A DNA stretch of 64,000 nt from Liolophura sinensis (taxonomy: Eukaryota > Mollusca > Polyplacophora > Chitonida > Chitonidae): contig NC_088307.1 of the NCBI RefSeq assembly GCF_032854445.1, forward strand, positions 6,646,017 through 6,710,016, read 5' to 3'. Position 1 is the stretch's first letter. Every line of letters starts with the position of its first letter. Made by a program: the position numbers and the translations under genes. Shown here piece by piece: positions 31,595-43,862 of this stretch. The notes beneath the pieces are model-generated. The model saw nothing but the letters and a program-made list of their open reading frames with translations, was not told the origin of the DNA and ran no database searches.

Positions 31595-32065
31595 CTGGCT
31601 CTATCCAGATTCGTTCCAATTGGATTTGAAGATGATCTTTGGAGAAGCTTGGCCTCCGACTTGGAGCGTGTCAACCAACAAATGCGTGACCTGAACGACC
31701 GTTACAGCAGCCTTGTGCCAACCCAACCATTGGACATCGGCTGGAATGAGGCTTTTAAAATGGACAATCCCATTGTCACTGATAAAGATGGCAACAAGAA
31801 ATTCCACCTCGAATTTGACCTGCGTCAGTTCAAACCTGAGGAAATCCAACTGACGACTGCAAACAACATGTTGAACGTGGAGGCGAAGCACGAAGAAAAA
31901 AGCGACGACAAAATGTCGTATCGGGAATACCGACGTCAGTACACCATCCCTGAAGGCGTCGACGTGAAAACACTCCAGTCAAAGCTGAACCATAACGGCG
32001 TTCTGTCCATTGAAGCCCCGGTGCAACAACAACAAGACGTCAAGATCCCGATTGCTCACAAGTGA
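31595..32065 (+). CDS. Small heat shock protein, copy 1 (start codon changed to CTG)
   Basis: The frame is open over 156 codons and encodes an alpha-crystallin chaperone like the other four copies. The codon aligned to the common ATG is CTG (31,595-31,597), and the next in-frame ATG is codon 30. The gene may start at CTG, start late, or be inactive. The N-terminus also differs (FVPIGF, MRDLND), and it has DKMS where the others have DRMS. The body from about 31,620 on is nearly identical to the rest. Small heat shock proteins hold unfolding proteins in the cytosol as oligomers. The C-terminal IPI motif, which docks to neighbouring subunits, is intact. Confidence 0.8.
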   Translation: MALSRFVPIGFEDDLWRSLASDLERVNQQMRDLNDRYSSLVPTQPLDIGWNEAFKMDNPIVTDKDGNKKFHLEFDLRQFKPEEIQLTTANNMLNVEAKHEEKSDDKMSYREYRRQYTIPEGVDVKTLQSKLNHNGVLSIEAPVQQQQDVKIPIAHK

Positions 32066-33204
32066 AATCTGTAAGCTCAACTGCTTCACAGGGGTGTTGA
32101 CCACTGCCCTGGCGGATACAGATGACCACTTGGCTACTGCCCTTGCCCAAGCAGTTTAGATGAACGCAGGCAGACAGGACGTTTTTTGGCAGAACCGGTA
32201 ATGCGGACTGACTATATACTGACGTTGTTGTCGTTCGATTTATGTGATACGTTAATTTATTTTCTCATTAAAATAAGTGTTACGTATAATCGATATAAGC
32301 TTGCAAGTGATTAACTTTTAGATTTACCTTGAGGCAAGGCTTCAGCTTTAACTTACGAAATATAAATGTATGCATTTCTTCAAGCACAAGTTGTGTAATT
32401 TGTTTGCGTTCATATTCAGCTAGATTTGAAATTATGACTGACTAAGATCCCTATATGTGGGATAGGAAGCTCTTTTTGAGAAAAATTTTTATTTTTACCT
32501 TGGTTGGGGATATTATATGTTTTTCTCCCCGTGTACTTGAGTATAGCCAGCGTTTAGGTGCATCATTTTGTGACTTAATAGGAAAGTTTTCCGTACCATA
32601 CCAGTGAGTAAGATACATTATGTTTGTAACTTGATGCAAACCTCATTTACTGAAGGGAGATTTTGTCAAAAAATTTTGTTACACATACAAATATTCTAGT
32701 GCATAACAACAATTGTTTAAATGCTGGCTGTTTAGAGTTTCGATTTGCAGTGTTTGTTTCATGGAGTACATAATGTAGGGTTGCACATTTGTAGCACATT
32801 GTATAATTTGATGGTCTTGCAAAATAAAATATTTGGATATCAAAAATAAACACCTTTCTGGGGGCTGAAATTTGTTATACATGTATTACAAGCTGTCTGT
32901 AAGTGATGCTTGGCATTTTCTATCGTTCTCACATACAGATATTCTAGTGTATAACAACACCAAATATATAAACCTATTCGGTGCACGACCGCTGAGAGCT
33001 GATGACATGATGAGGCTGCATGGATCCATGGTTGATTGTGTCTGAAAGCATGGATGGCGTTTGTAGATGTCTTCCATCAAGACCGAAAGGAAGACTATGC
33101 GCTAGCCAGTTCAGTTGCTAAAGCTGTGGGTTACTGTCACCACTACATGACCACTATATGCAGGCCATTAAAATCGCTTGTTCGAATCCAGCTCTCACTC
33201 CTTC
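32066..33204 (+). other. 3' flank of sHSP copy 1 and spacer
   Basis: This stretch recurs at 36,771-37,898, 41,412-42,547, 46,254-47,389 and, diverged, at 50,953-52,440. It contains AATAAA signals (near 32,825 in CAAAATAAAATATTTGG, and again 20 bp on). ATTCTAGTGCATAACAAC occurs near 32,693, and a related word near 32,940. A tRNA-like B box (GTTCGAATCC) lies near 33,180. Short minus-strand open frames here are not supported as genes. Confidence 0.6.
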
Positions 33205-34385
33205 TGTAACACCCTCCCTTTGTTATGTTTCACTGAAGTTATTGACTGGGAATACTTATCCAGACACATGCACCTCACTCCCCCACCCCGCCCCACCTTT
33301 ACCTGATACCTAGCCACTTCCCTAGACATGTTTATTAGGGGTGACTACCAGTGGAAAATGGAAATTCACCATTTCTTCTTTTTTTTTTAATTTGTAGGAA
33401 GTGTGAACTATCCCAGCAAATTTTCCTGATGAAAACTTTATCTACATGATCACAGAAAAACAAAAGAAACTGTGAATTTCCATTTTCGGATTTATGAGTG
33501 TCAGCTTGCCCGTTAAAAACAAAACAAAACTGCTGTCGCCTGTTGAACAATGACAGACCTCAAACATTTGTGATTACAGTACTATAGTGCTCCAGCATTT
33601 ATTGTTACCAGGGTCTTTGTGTCAACTCAAGGTTTGCAAGGTAGTTAACATCAGGGAATAAAAGAGGCAATCACCAGGGTGTTGAGACTATTCCTTGTTG
33701 AACATAATCCACATACATCAGCATGACATCAGCTCAGTGATCTATCAGGATCTGCCCTTGTGTCTCACAGGCCACCCTTTATACATGTATACTGAGAACA
33801 CAGACCTCAGTGACAGCATTGTTTTGATAAGCTACTAGCCTACAGTTGGACAAGCCTAGTTGTTTTACTTTAACAGCTTTCAAGTCGATTTATAAAACTG
33901 TGTAACTTGAACATGGAAGATAAAAATATCACAACATTCAGAAAAAGACTAGAATTACAACTGATAAAAATAAACAATAAAAAATCCAAGGTCAAAAAGT
34001 CAGAGATAACTAAAGGCAAAAATGACAAGTCTTCCTATATGTTTTTCCCCCTTTTTGAGTTACTAATATATTCTACAAAGTTTCTAACCTTCACTTAATT
34101 TACATCATTTAAAAGCTTGTCTCAAGACAAACAAAACTGTAAATAAATCATTACTGAGAGGTGTGAACTTTAAAAGTTATACAGACCTTTATGTTAAATA
34201 TAAAAAAAAACACATACACTACTATGGCTCCACTGCTACATGTAGGCACCCCTAATACACATGTTTAGGGAAATGGCTAGGTATCAGGTAAAGGTGGGGT
34301 GGGGCGGGAGAGTGAGGTACATGTGTCTGGATAAGTATTCGCAGTCAATAACTTCAGTGAAACATAACAAAGGGCCTGTGTTACA
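33205..34385. mobile_element. Palindromic-ended element in unit 1 (139-bp inverted ends)
   Basis: The left arm 33,205-33,344 (TGTAACACC ... TTTATTAGGGGTG) is the inverted complement of 34,247-34,385 (CACCCCTAATACACATG ... GTGTTACA). The ends are TGTAACA/TGTTACA, with CTTC(T) next to both. The interior of about 0.9 kb has no coding capacity. The structure fits a nonautonomous DNA transposon or foldback element. The same element is in units 2, 3 and 4. Confidence 0.7.
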
Positions 34386-34777
34386 CTTCTATTGTGGCTT
34401 TTGTCAGGTACATGTAACCTGGGTTTACCTGCAGATTAAGTCTTTTGAATCGGGTCGGGTCACATCAAAAACTTTTAAAATGGTACTTGTTGTTGCCTCG
34501 CTGGGCGCAAAGCCCTGATATGTTACAGTAAGAAGACAGGACTGGTTGGCACAGTGTCAGTATAGTGTGACTGGGTGGGGTGTCAAGTCTGGTGTCTTCA
34601 GCTTGGTACTTCAGTAGCGACAGCACTTTGGAGCCATGGACTCGCCCTGCCACTAGAAGACACAGTATATGCACACACACCTAATGACTCGTCTTCATAT
34701 CACTGAAAAGCATTAATTCATTTACTCATTCACATGTAATGACTCGTCCTTCGATCCACCTCCTCATTTGATAAACA

Positions 34778-35041
34778 TTTATTTATTTATTTGATTGACG
34801 TTTTACGCCGTACTCAAGAATATTTCACTTATACGACGGCGGCCAGCATTATGGTGGGAGGAAACCGGGCAGTGCCCGGGGAAAACCCACGACCATCCCC
34901 AGGTTACCGCAAGCCCTTTCCAATTACGGCCCGAGAGGAAGCCAGCTTGAGTTGGACTTGAACTAACAGCGACGGCATTGGTGAGATGCTTCTGGGTCAT
35001 TATGCTGTGCTAGCGCTCAAACCAACTGAGCCATGGAGGCC
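34778..35041 (-). mobile_element. SINE in spacer of unit 1
   Basis: It is flanked by CCTCATTTGATAAACA (34,762-34,777) and CCTCATTTTTGATTAACA (35,042-35,059), a target duplication of about 16 bp. The same duplication flanks the SINE in units 2-4, so one insertion preceded the amplification. Confidence 0.9.
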
Positions 35042-35059
35042 CCTCATTTTTGATTAACA

Positions 35060-35958
35060 GACACAATCTAGGTTGTTGCAGATCACATGGCAGACTGCCA
35101 CAAGATACATTCAAGGCGATGTAAATCAATAAACTAAACCACCCTGAATGATCAATGACAATCAAGTAGATCAATCACAGCCGGCCTACAAACATCTGCA
35201 CTATTCACGTATAAGCATTTGAACTGATGCAGATTCTTGAGGGTCGTTTTTTTATATAAAAACTGTACGTTGTCTTTGGGCATTCAAATGGGATTTTGCA
35301 GACAGAAGAAGCTTGACTACCCGTAGGAGCATTAACACATATTTTATTCATTTATCAGAAGAGAAGAAACTTAATTAAAATCCCATATCGAGCATTGTGT
35401 GAATAGATACCCGGTGAATTTCACCAAGCAAGGTGGGGAAAACACTCAGCGTATTTCATAATCTTAACCTGGATTCTGGTACTGTATGCAATACAGCTGA
35501 CCTGTATAGTGCAAACTTCCAATTAGACTTACTTATGTAGTTAAGCATTGGCGTATATAGTACAACCTGGGACTATTAATTGTATATGAATGTCCCAGAT
35601 AAAACGCACTGCGTTTATTTCCTACCGAAATATCGTTTTATGCATAAACCACTCTCTGTCCGCCTAAAATATTATTTCTTCGGAGAATACAAAAAATGGA
35701 ATTTCCAGATCTTTCTCGATGCCTGGGATGTTAAAACAAGCTTTCCAGAATGAATGAGGTGTTCAACCCACGTGTGTATGTTTTGTTGTTGTTGTATTCT
35801 TTCGATGTGCGGCCAACTACATTCTCTGTTTGAAGAACATAAAATGTATATCCTGATACGTGCTATTCACGCGCACACCCAATGAAATTACATATCATTA
35901 CTCACGTGAATAAGCATATCATATAATTTGACAAAACTGCGTAAAATGCTGCATTCAG
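35060..35958. other. Upstream spacer of sHSP copy 2
   Basis: The stretch corresponds to 30,285-31,262 (diverged), 39,725-40,598, 44,540-45,432 and 49,245-50,148. It holds no gene. A word CCCACGTGTGTATG near 35,766 and a GTT microsatellite (TTTTGTTGTTGTTGT) near 35,781 are conserved in all units. Confidence 0.6.
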
Positions 35959-36141
35959 AGAAAATTCTTGAAGTATCGACATTGACCCAGGTAGACAGTC
36001 ATATCCCATGATGCAGCGCGACGCGCAATTTATAAATATTCATACGGCGTTGTACACCGGGTTCAATGACCGGACGAACAAGTACACGTACATGATCGAC
36101 GTCTAGCAATTTCTCGGCGTCAGATTTTACACATAAAAGCC
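35959..36141 (+). promoter_or_regulatory. Promoter of sHSP copy 2
   Basis: A perfect triple heat shock element (GAA 35,960, TTC 35,965, GAA 35,970; 5-bp phase) is followed by TATAAATA at 36,031-36,038, a degenerate second element (GCAATTTC near 36,107-36,115), and ACATAAAAG at 36,131-36,139. The ATG is about 160 bp further on. Regulation by heat shock factor is inferred. Confidence 0.75.
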
Positions 36142-36299
36142 GGAGAGAAAGTCCACTGATTTTATATCGAAGTAGCTATACAACAAACCACAAAAGCTAG
36201 GCTAACAGCTGCGCACAATCAGCGTATTTCAGACCACGTGGACTGGTGAATTTAACGTATTTTTTAATTGTCATCGCCGTTATCTTTCTAAGTTCTGCA

Positions 36300-36770
36300 A
36301 TGGCTCTATCCAGGTTTGTGCCGTTGGGATTTGAAGACGATCTTTGGAGAAGCTTGTCCTCCGACTTGGAGCGTGTCAACCAACAAATGCGGGGCATAAA
36401 CGACCGTTACAGCAGCCTTGTGCCAACCCAACCATTGGACATCGGCTGGAATGAGGCTTTTAAAATGGACAATCCCATTGTCACTGATAAAGATGGCAAC
36501 AAGAAATTCCACCTCGAATTTGACCTGCGTCAGTTCAAACCTGAGGAAATCCAACTGACGACTGCAAACAACATGTTGAACGTGGAGGCGAAGCACGAAG
36601 AAAAAAGCGACGACAGAATGTCGTATCGGGAATACCGACGTCAGTACACCATCCCTGAAGGCGTCGACGTGAAAACACTCCAGTCAAAGCTGAACCATAA
36701 CGGCGTTCTGTCCATTGAAGCCCCGGTGCAACAAAAACAAGACGTCAAGATCCCGATTGCTCACAAGTGA
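36300..36770 (+). CDS. Small heat shock protein, copy 2
   Basis: A 156-residue intronless gene. Residues 1-60 form a variable N-terminal arm (MALSRFVPLGFEDDLW); residues about 61-143 form the alpha-crystallin domain, which contains KFHLEFDLRQFKPEEIQL and the signature LNHNGVLSIEAP; the tail carries IPI at 151-153. The ATG lies in a good context (GCAATGG) shared with copies 3-5. An upstream open stretch (GTG at 36,246) is not used: its frame is lost in copies 3 and 5. The product is an ATP-independent holdase. Distinguishing sites are SSDL, MRGIND, LNHNG and QQK. Confidence 0.95.
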   Translation: MALSRFVPLGFEDDLWRSLSSDLERVNQQMRGINDRYSSLVPTQPLDIGWNEAFKMDNPIVTDKDGNKKFHLEFDLRQFKPEEIQLTTANNMLNVEAKHEEKSDDRMSYREYRRQYTIPEGVDVKTLQSKLNHNGVLSIEAPVQQKQDVKIPIAHK

Positions 36771-37898
36771 AATCTGTAAGCTCAACTGCTTCACAGGTGT
36801 GTTGACCACTGCCCTGGCGGATACAGATGACCACTTGGCTACTGCCCTTGCCCAAGCAGTTTAGATGAACGCAGGCAGACAGGACGTTTTTTGGCAGAAC
36901 CGGTAATGCGGACTGACTATATACTGACGTTGTTGTCGTTCGATTTATGTGATAGGTTAATTTGTTTTCTCATTAAAATAAGTGTTACGTATAATCGATA
37001 TAAGCTTGCAAGTGATTAACTTTTAGATTTACCTTGAGGCAAGGCTTCAGCTTTAACTCACGAAATACAAATGTACGCATTTCTTCAAGCACAAGTTGTG
37101 TAATTTGTTTGCGTTCATATTCAGCTAGATTTGAAATTATGACTGACTAAGATCCCTATATGCGGGATAGGAATTTCTTTTTGAGAAGAATTTTTATTTT
37201 TCCCTTGGTTGGGGATATTATATGTTTTTCTCCCCGTGTACTTGAGTATAGCCAGCGTTTAGGTGCATCATTTTGTGACTTAATAGGAAAGTTTTCCGTA
37301 CCATACCAGTGAGTAAGATACATTATGTTTGTAACTTGATGCAAACCTCATTTACTGAAGGGAGATTTTGTCAAAAATTTTTGTTACACATACACATATT
37401 CTAGTGCATAACAACAATTGTTTAAATGCTGGCTGTTTAGAGTTTCGATTTGCAGTGTTTGTTTCATGGAGTACATAATGTAGGGTTGCACATTTGTAGC
37501 ACATTGTATAATTTGATGGTCTTGCAAAATAAAATATTTGGATATCAAAAATAAACATCTTTCTGTGGGCTGAAATTTGTTATACATGTATTACAAGCTG
37601 TCTGTAAGTGATGCTTGGTATTTTCTATCGTTCTCACATACACATATTCTAGTGCATAACAACACCAAATATATAAGCCTATTCGGTGCACGACCGCCGA
37701 GAGTTGATGACATGATGAGGCTGCATGGATCCATGGTTGATTGTGTCTGAAAGCATGGATGGCGTCTGTAGATGTCTTCCATCAAGGCCGAAAGGAAGAC
37801 TATGCGCTAGCCAGTTCAGTTGCTAAAGCTGTGGGTTACTGGCACCACTATATGCAGGCCATTAAAATCGCTTGTTCGAATCCAGCTCTCACTCCTTC

Positions 37899-39081
37899 TG
37901 TAACACCCTCCCTTTGTTATGTTTCACTGAAGTTATTGACTGGGAATACTTATCCAGACACATGTACCTCACTCCCCCACCCCACCCCACCCCACCTTTA
38001 CCTGATACCTAGCCACTTCCCTAGACATGTTTATTAGGGGTGACTACCAGTGGAAAATGGAAATTCACCATTTCTTCTTTTTTTTTTTTGAATTTGTAGA
38101 AAGTGTGAACTATCCCAGCAAATTTTCCTGATGAAAACTTTATCTACATGATCACAGAAAAACAAAAGAAACTGTGAATTTCCATTTTCGGATTTATGAG
38201 TGTCAGCTTGCCCGTTAAAAACAAAACAAAACTGCTGTCGCCTGTTGAACAATGGCAGCCCTCAAACATTGGTGATTACAGTACTATAGTGCTCCAGCAT
38301 TTATTGTTACCAGGGTCTTTGTGTCAACTCAAGGTTTGCAAGGTAGTTAACATCAGGGGATAAAAGAGGCAATCACCAGCGTGTTGAGAGTATTCCTTGT
38401 TGAACATAATTCACATACATCAGCATGACATCAGCTCAGTGATTTATCAGGGTCTGCTCTTGAGTCTCACAGGCCACCCTTTATACAGGTATACTGAGAA
38501 CGCAGACCTCAGGGACAGCATTGTTTTGATAAGCTACTAGCCTACAGCTAGACCAGCCTAGTTGTTTTAGTTTAGCAGCTTTCAAGTTGATTTATAAAAC
38601 TGTGTAAATTGAACATGGTAGATAAAAATATCACAACATTCAGAAAAAGACTAGAATTACAACTGATAAAAATAAACAATAAAAAATCAAAGGTCAAAAA
38701 GTCAGAGATAACTAAAGGCAAAAATGACAAGTCTTCCTATATGTTTTTCCCCTTTTTGAGTTACTAATATATTCTACAAAGTTTCTAACCTTCACTTAAT
38801 TTACATCATTTATAAGCTTGTCTCAAGACAAACAAAACTGTATATAGATCATCACTGAGAGGCGTGAACTTTAAAAGTTATACAGATCTTTATGTTAAAT
38901 AAAAAAACAAACACATATACTACTATGGCTCTACTGCTACATGTAGGTACCCCTAATACACATGTTTAGGGAAATGGCTAGCTATCAGGTAAAGGTGGGG
39001 TGGGAGAATGAGGTACATGTGTCTGGATAAGTATTCCCAGTCAATAACTTCAGTAAAACATAACAAAGGGCCTGTGTTACA
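37899..39081. mobile_element. Palindromic-ended element in unit 2
   Basis: Same element as 33,205-34,385, with inverted ends at 37,899-38,040 and about 38,945-39,081. It was duplicated with the unit. Confidence 0.7.
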
Positions 39082-39441
39082 CTTCTATTGCGGCTTTTGT
39101 CAGGTACATGCAACCTGGGTTTACCTGCTGATCCAGTCCTTTGAATCAGGTCGGGTCACATCAAAAACTTTAAAAATGGTACTTGTTGCTGCTTCGCTGG
39201 GCGCAAAGCCCTGAGATGTTAAGAGTAAGAAGACAGGACTGGTTGGCACAGTGTCAGTATAGTGTGACTGGGTGGGGTGTCAAATCTGGTGTCTTCAGCA
39301 TGGTACTTCAGTAGCGACACTAGAAGACACAGTATATGCACACACACCTAATGACTCGTCTTCATATCACTGAAAAGCATTAATTCATTCACTCATTCAC
39401 ATGTAATGACTCGTCCTTCGATCCACCTCATTTGATAAACA

Positions 39442-39705
39442 TTTATTTATTTATTTGATTGACGTTTTACGCCGTACTCAAGAATATTTCACTTATACAA
39501 AGGTGGCCAGCATTATGGTGGGAGGAAACCGGGCAGTGCCCGGGGGAAACCCACGACCATCCCCAGGTTGCCGCAAGCCCTTTCCAATTACGGCCCGAGA
39601 GGAAGCCAGCTTGAGCTGGACTTGAACTAACAGCGACGGCATTGGTGAGAGGCTTCTGGGTCATTACACTGCACTAGCGCGCTAACCAACTGAGCCACGG
39701 AGGCC
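39442..39705 (-). mobile_element. SINE in spacer of unit 2
   Basis: Flanked by CCTCATTTGATAAACA (39,426-39,441) and CCTCATAATTGATAAACA (from 39,706). Same ancestral insertion as in units 1, 3 and 4. Confidence 0.9.
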
Positions 39706-40598
39706 CCTCATAATTGATAAACAGACACAATCTAGGTTGTTGCAGATCACATGGCAGAGCACCACAGGATACATTCAAGGCAATGTAAATGACAATGACA
39801 ATCAAGTAGATCAATCACCGCCGGCCTACAAACAACTGCATTATTCATGTATAAGCATTTGAACTGATGCAGATTCTCGAGGTTCGTTTTTGATATAAAA
39901 ACTGTACATTGTCTTTGGGCATTCAAATGGGATTTTGCAGACAGAAGAAGCTTGACTACCCGTAGGCGCATTAACACATATTTTATTCAATTATCAGAAG
40001 AGAAGAAACTTAATTAAAATCCCATATCGAACATTGTGTGAATAGATACCCGGTGAATTTCACCAAGCAAGGTGGGGAAAACACTCAGCGTATTTCATAA
40101 TCTTAACCTGAATTCTGGTAGTGCTTGCAATACAGCTGACCTGTATAGTGCAAACTTGCAATTAGACTTACTTATGTAGATAAACATAGGCGTGTATCGT
40201 ACAACCTGGGACTATTAATTGTATATGAATGTCCCAGATAAAACGCACTGCGTTTATTTCCTACCGAAATATCGTTTTATGCATAAACCACTCTCTGTCC
40301 GCCTAAAATATTATTTCTTCGGAGAATACAAAAAATGGAATTTCCAAATCTTTCTCGATGCCTGGGATGTTAAAACAAGCTTTCCAGAATGAATGAGGTG
40401 TTCAACCCACGTGTGTATGTTTTGTTGTTGTTGTATTCTTTCGATGTGCGGCCAACTACATTCTCTGTTTGAAGAACATAGAATATATATCCTGATACGT
40501 GCTTATTCACGCGCACACCCAATGAAATTACATATCATTACTCACCTGAATAAGCATATCATATAATTTGACAAAACTGCGCAAAATGTTGCAATCAG

Positions 40599-40779
40599 AG
40601 AAAATTCTTGAAGTATCGACATTGACCCAGGTAGACAGCCATATCCCATGATGCAGCGCGACGCGCAATTTATAAATATTCATACGGCGTTGTACACCGG
40701 GTTCAATGACCGGACGAACAAGTACACGTACGTGATCGACGTCTAGAAATTTCTCAGCGTCAGATTTTACATATAAAAG
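40599..40779 (+). promoter_or_regulatory. Promoter of sHSP copy 3
   Basis: It has a perfect triple heat shock element (40,600-40,612), TATAAATA at 40,671-40,678, a second element GAAATTTC at 40,746-40,753, and TATAAAAG at 40,772-40,779 about 20 bp after it. With copy 5 this is the most complete promoter of the array. Confidence 0.8.
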
Positions 40780-40940
40780 CCGGAGAGAAAGTCCACAGGT
40801 TTTATATCGAAGTAGCTATACAACAGACCACAGAAGCTAGGCTAACAGCTGCGCACAATCAGCGTATTTCAGACCACGTGGACTGGTGAATTTAACGTAT
40901 ATTTTTATTTGCCATCGCCGTTATCTTTCTAAGTTCTGCA

Positions 40941-41411
40941 ATGGCTCTATCCAGGTTTGTGCCGTTGGGATTTGAAGATGATCTTTGGAGAAGCTTGGCC
41001 TCTGACTTGGAGCGTGTCAACCAACAAATGCGGGGCCTAAACGACCGTTACAGCAGCCTGGTGCCAACCCAACCACTGGACATCGGCTGGAATGAGGCTT
41101 TTAAAATGGACAATCCCATTGTCACTGATAAAGATGGCAACAAGAAATTCCACCTCGAATTTGACCTGCGTCAGTTCAAACCTGAGGAAATCCAACTGAC
41201 GACTGCAAACAACATGTTGAACGTGGAGGCGAAGCACGAAGAAAAAAGCGACGACAGAATGTCGTATCGGGAATACCGACGTCAGTACACCATCCCTGAA
41301 GGCGTCGACGTGAAAACACTCCAGTCAAAGCTGGGCCATAACGGCGTTCTGTCCATTGAAGCCCCGGTGCAACAAAAACAAGACGTCAAGATCCCGATTG
41401 CTCACAAGTGA
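40941..41411 (+). CDS. Small heat shock protein, copy 3
   Basis: 156 residues with the same domain plan as copy 2. Distinguishing sites are ASDL at 20-23, MRGLND at 30-35, LGHNG at 131-135 and QQK at 144-146. LGHNG is shared only with copy 5, which suggests a recent exchange between these two. The start is ATG in GCAATGG. Only minor 3' flank differences separate it from the others (for example, it lacks AAGCT before the TTGCAGG word near 41,640). Confidence 0.95.
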   Translation: MALSRFVPLGFEDDLWRSLASDLERVNQQMRGLNDRYSSLVPTQPLDIGWNEAFKMDNPIVTDKDGNKKFHLEFDLRQFKPEEIQLTTANNMLNVEAKHEEKSDDRMSYREYRRQYTIPEGVDVKTLQSKLGHNGVLSIEAPVQQKQDVKIPIAHK

Positions 41412-42547
41412 AATCTGTAAGCTCAACTGCTTCACAGGGGTGTTGACCACTGCCCTGGCGGACACAGATGACCACTTGACCACTGCCCTTCTTCAAGCAG
41501 TTTAGATGAACGCAGGCAGACAGGACTTTTTTCAGAACCGGTAATGCGGACTGACTATATACTGACGTTATTGTCGTTTGATTTATGTGATACGTTAATT
41601 TATTTTCTCATTAAAATAAGTGTTACGTATAATCGATATGTTTGCAGGTGATTAACTTTTAGATTTACCGTGAGGCAAGGCTTCAGCTTTAACTTACGAA
41701 ATATAAATGTATGCATTTCTTCAAGCACAAGTTGTGTAATTTGTTTGCGTTCATATTCAGCTAGATTTGAAATTATGACTCACTAAGATCCCTATATGTG
41801 GGATAGGAATTTGTTTTTGAGAAAAAATTTTATTTTTCCCTTGGTTGGGGATATTATATGTTTTTCTCCCCGTGTACTTGAGTATAGCCAGCGTCTAGGT
41901 GCATCATTTTGTGACTTAATAGGAAAGTTTTCCGTACCATACCAGTGAGTAAGATACATTATGTTTGTAACTTGATGCAAACATCATTTACTGAAGGAAG
42001 ATTTTGTCAAAAATTTTTGTTACACATACACATATTCTAGTGCATAACAACAATTGTTTAAATGCTGGCTGTTTTAGAGTTTCGATTTGCAGTGTTTGTT
42101 TCATGGAGTACATAATGTAGGGTTGCACATTTGTAGCACATTGTACAATTTGATGGTCCTGCAAAATAAAATATTTGGATATCAAAAATAAACATCTTTC
42201 TGTGGGCTGAAATTTGTTATACATGTATTACAAGCTGTCTGTAAGTGATGCTTGGTATTTTCTATCATTCTCACATACACATATTCTAGTGCATAACAAC
42301 ACCAAATATATAAACCTATTCGGTGCACGACCGCTGAGAGTTGATGACATGATGAGGCTGCATGGATCCATGGTTGATTGTGTCTGAAAGCATGGATGGC
42401 GTTTGTAGATGTCTTCCATCAAGACCGAAAGGAATACTATGCGCTAGCCAGTTCAGTTGCTAAAGCTGTGGGTTACTGGCACCACTACATGGCCACTATA
42501 TGCAGGCCATTAAAAATCGCTTGTTCGAATCCAGCTCTCACTCCTTC

Positions 42548-43862
42548 TGTAACACCCTCCCTTTGTTATGTTTCACTGAAGTTATTGACTGGGAATACTT
42601 ATCCAGACACATGTACCTCACTCCCCCACCCCACCCCACCTTTACCTGATACCTAGCCACTTCCCTAGACATGTTTATTAGGGGTGACTACCAGTGGAAA
42701 ATGGAAATTCACCATTTCTTCTTTTTTTTTTTTAATTTGTAGAAAGTGTGAACTATCCCAGCAAATTTTCCTGATGAAAACTTTATCTACATGATCACAG
42801 AAAAACAAAAGAAACTGTGAATTTTCATTTTCGGATTTATGAGTGTCAGCTTGCCCGTTAAAAACAAAACAAAACTGCTGTCGCCTGTTGAACAATGACA
42901 GACCTCAAACATTTGTGATTACAGTACTATAGTGCTCCAGCATTTATTGTTACCAGGGTCTTTGTGTCAACTCAAGGTTTGCAAGGTAGTTAACATCAGG
43001 GAATAAAAGAGGCAATCACCAGCGTGTTGAGACTATTCCTTGTTGAACATAATCCACATACATCAGCATGACATCAGCTCAGTGATCTATCAGGATCTGC
43101 CCTTGTGTCTCACAGGCCACCCTTTATACATGTATACTGAGAACACAGACCTCAGGGACAGCATTGTTTTGATAAGCTACTAGCCTACAGCTGGACAAGC
43201 CTAGTTGTTTTACTTTAACAGCTTTCAAGTCGATTTATAAAACTGTGTAACTTGAACATGGTAGATGAAAATATCACAACATTCAGAAAAAGACTAGAAT
43301 TACAACTGATAAAAATAAACAATAAAAAATCAAAGGTCAAAAAGTCAGAGATAACTAAAGGCAAAAATGACAAGTCTTCCTATATGTTTTTCCCCTTTTT
43401 GAGTTACTAATATATTCTACAAAGTTTCTAACCTTCACTTAATTTACATCATTTAAAAGCTTGTCTCAAGACAAACAAAACTGTATATAGATCATTACTG
43501 AGAGGTGTGAACTTTAAAAGTTATACAGACCTTTATGTTAAATATAAAAAAAAAAACACATACACTACTATGGCTCCACTGCTACATGTAGGCACCCCTA
43601 ATACACATGTTTAGGGAAATGGCTAGGTATCAGGTAAAGGTGGGGTGGGGTGGGAGAATGAGGTACATGTGTCTGGATAAGTATTCGCCGTCAATAACTT
43701 CGGTGAAACATAACAAAGGGCCTGTGTTACACTTCTATTGTGGCTTTTGTCAGGTACATGTAACCTGGGTTTACCTGGGGGTGGGAGAATGAGGTACATG
43801 TGTCTGGATAAGTATTCGCAGTCAACAACTTCAGTGAAACATAACAAAGGGCCTGTGTTACA
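42548..43862. mobile_element. Palindromic-ended element in unit 3 with duplicated right end
   Basis: Same element as in unit 1, but the right arm is partly present twice: GTGTTACA ends occur at 43,731 and 43,862, so a segment of 131 bp is tandemly repeated (TGGATAAGTATTCGC at 43,673 and 43,804). This explains the longer 4,833-bp spacing from copy 3 to copy 4. Confidence 0.75.

Noticed and set aside
33907-34098. Lys-rich 63-codon frame repeated in the array units
   Set aside because: It lies in the noncoding core of the palindromic element, is AT-rich and has no family marks.
36246-36299. A hydrophobic 18-codon extension upstream of sHSP copies 2 and 4 that could look like a signal peptide
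   Set aside because: It begins with GTG, not ATG, and the frame is lost in copies 3 and 5 by a one-base difference. The shared GCAATGG start is the better choice, and the extension is leader sequence.
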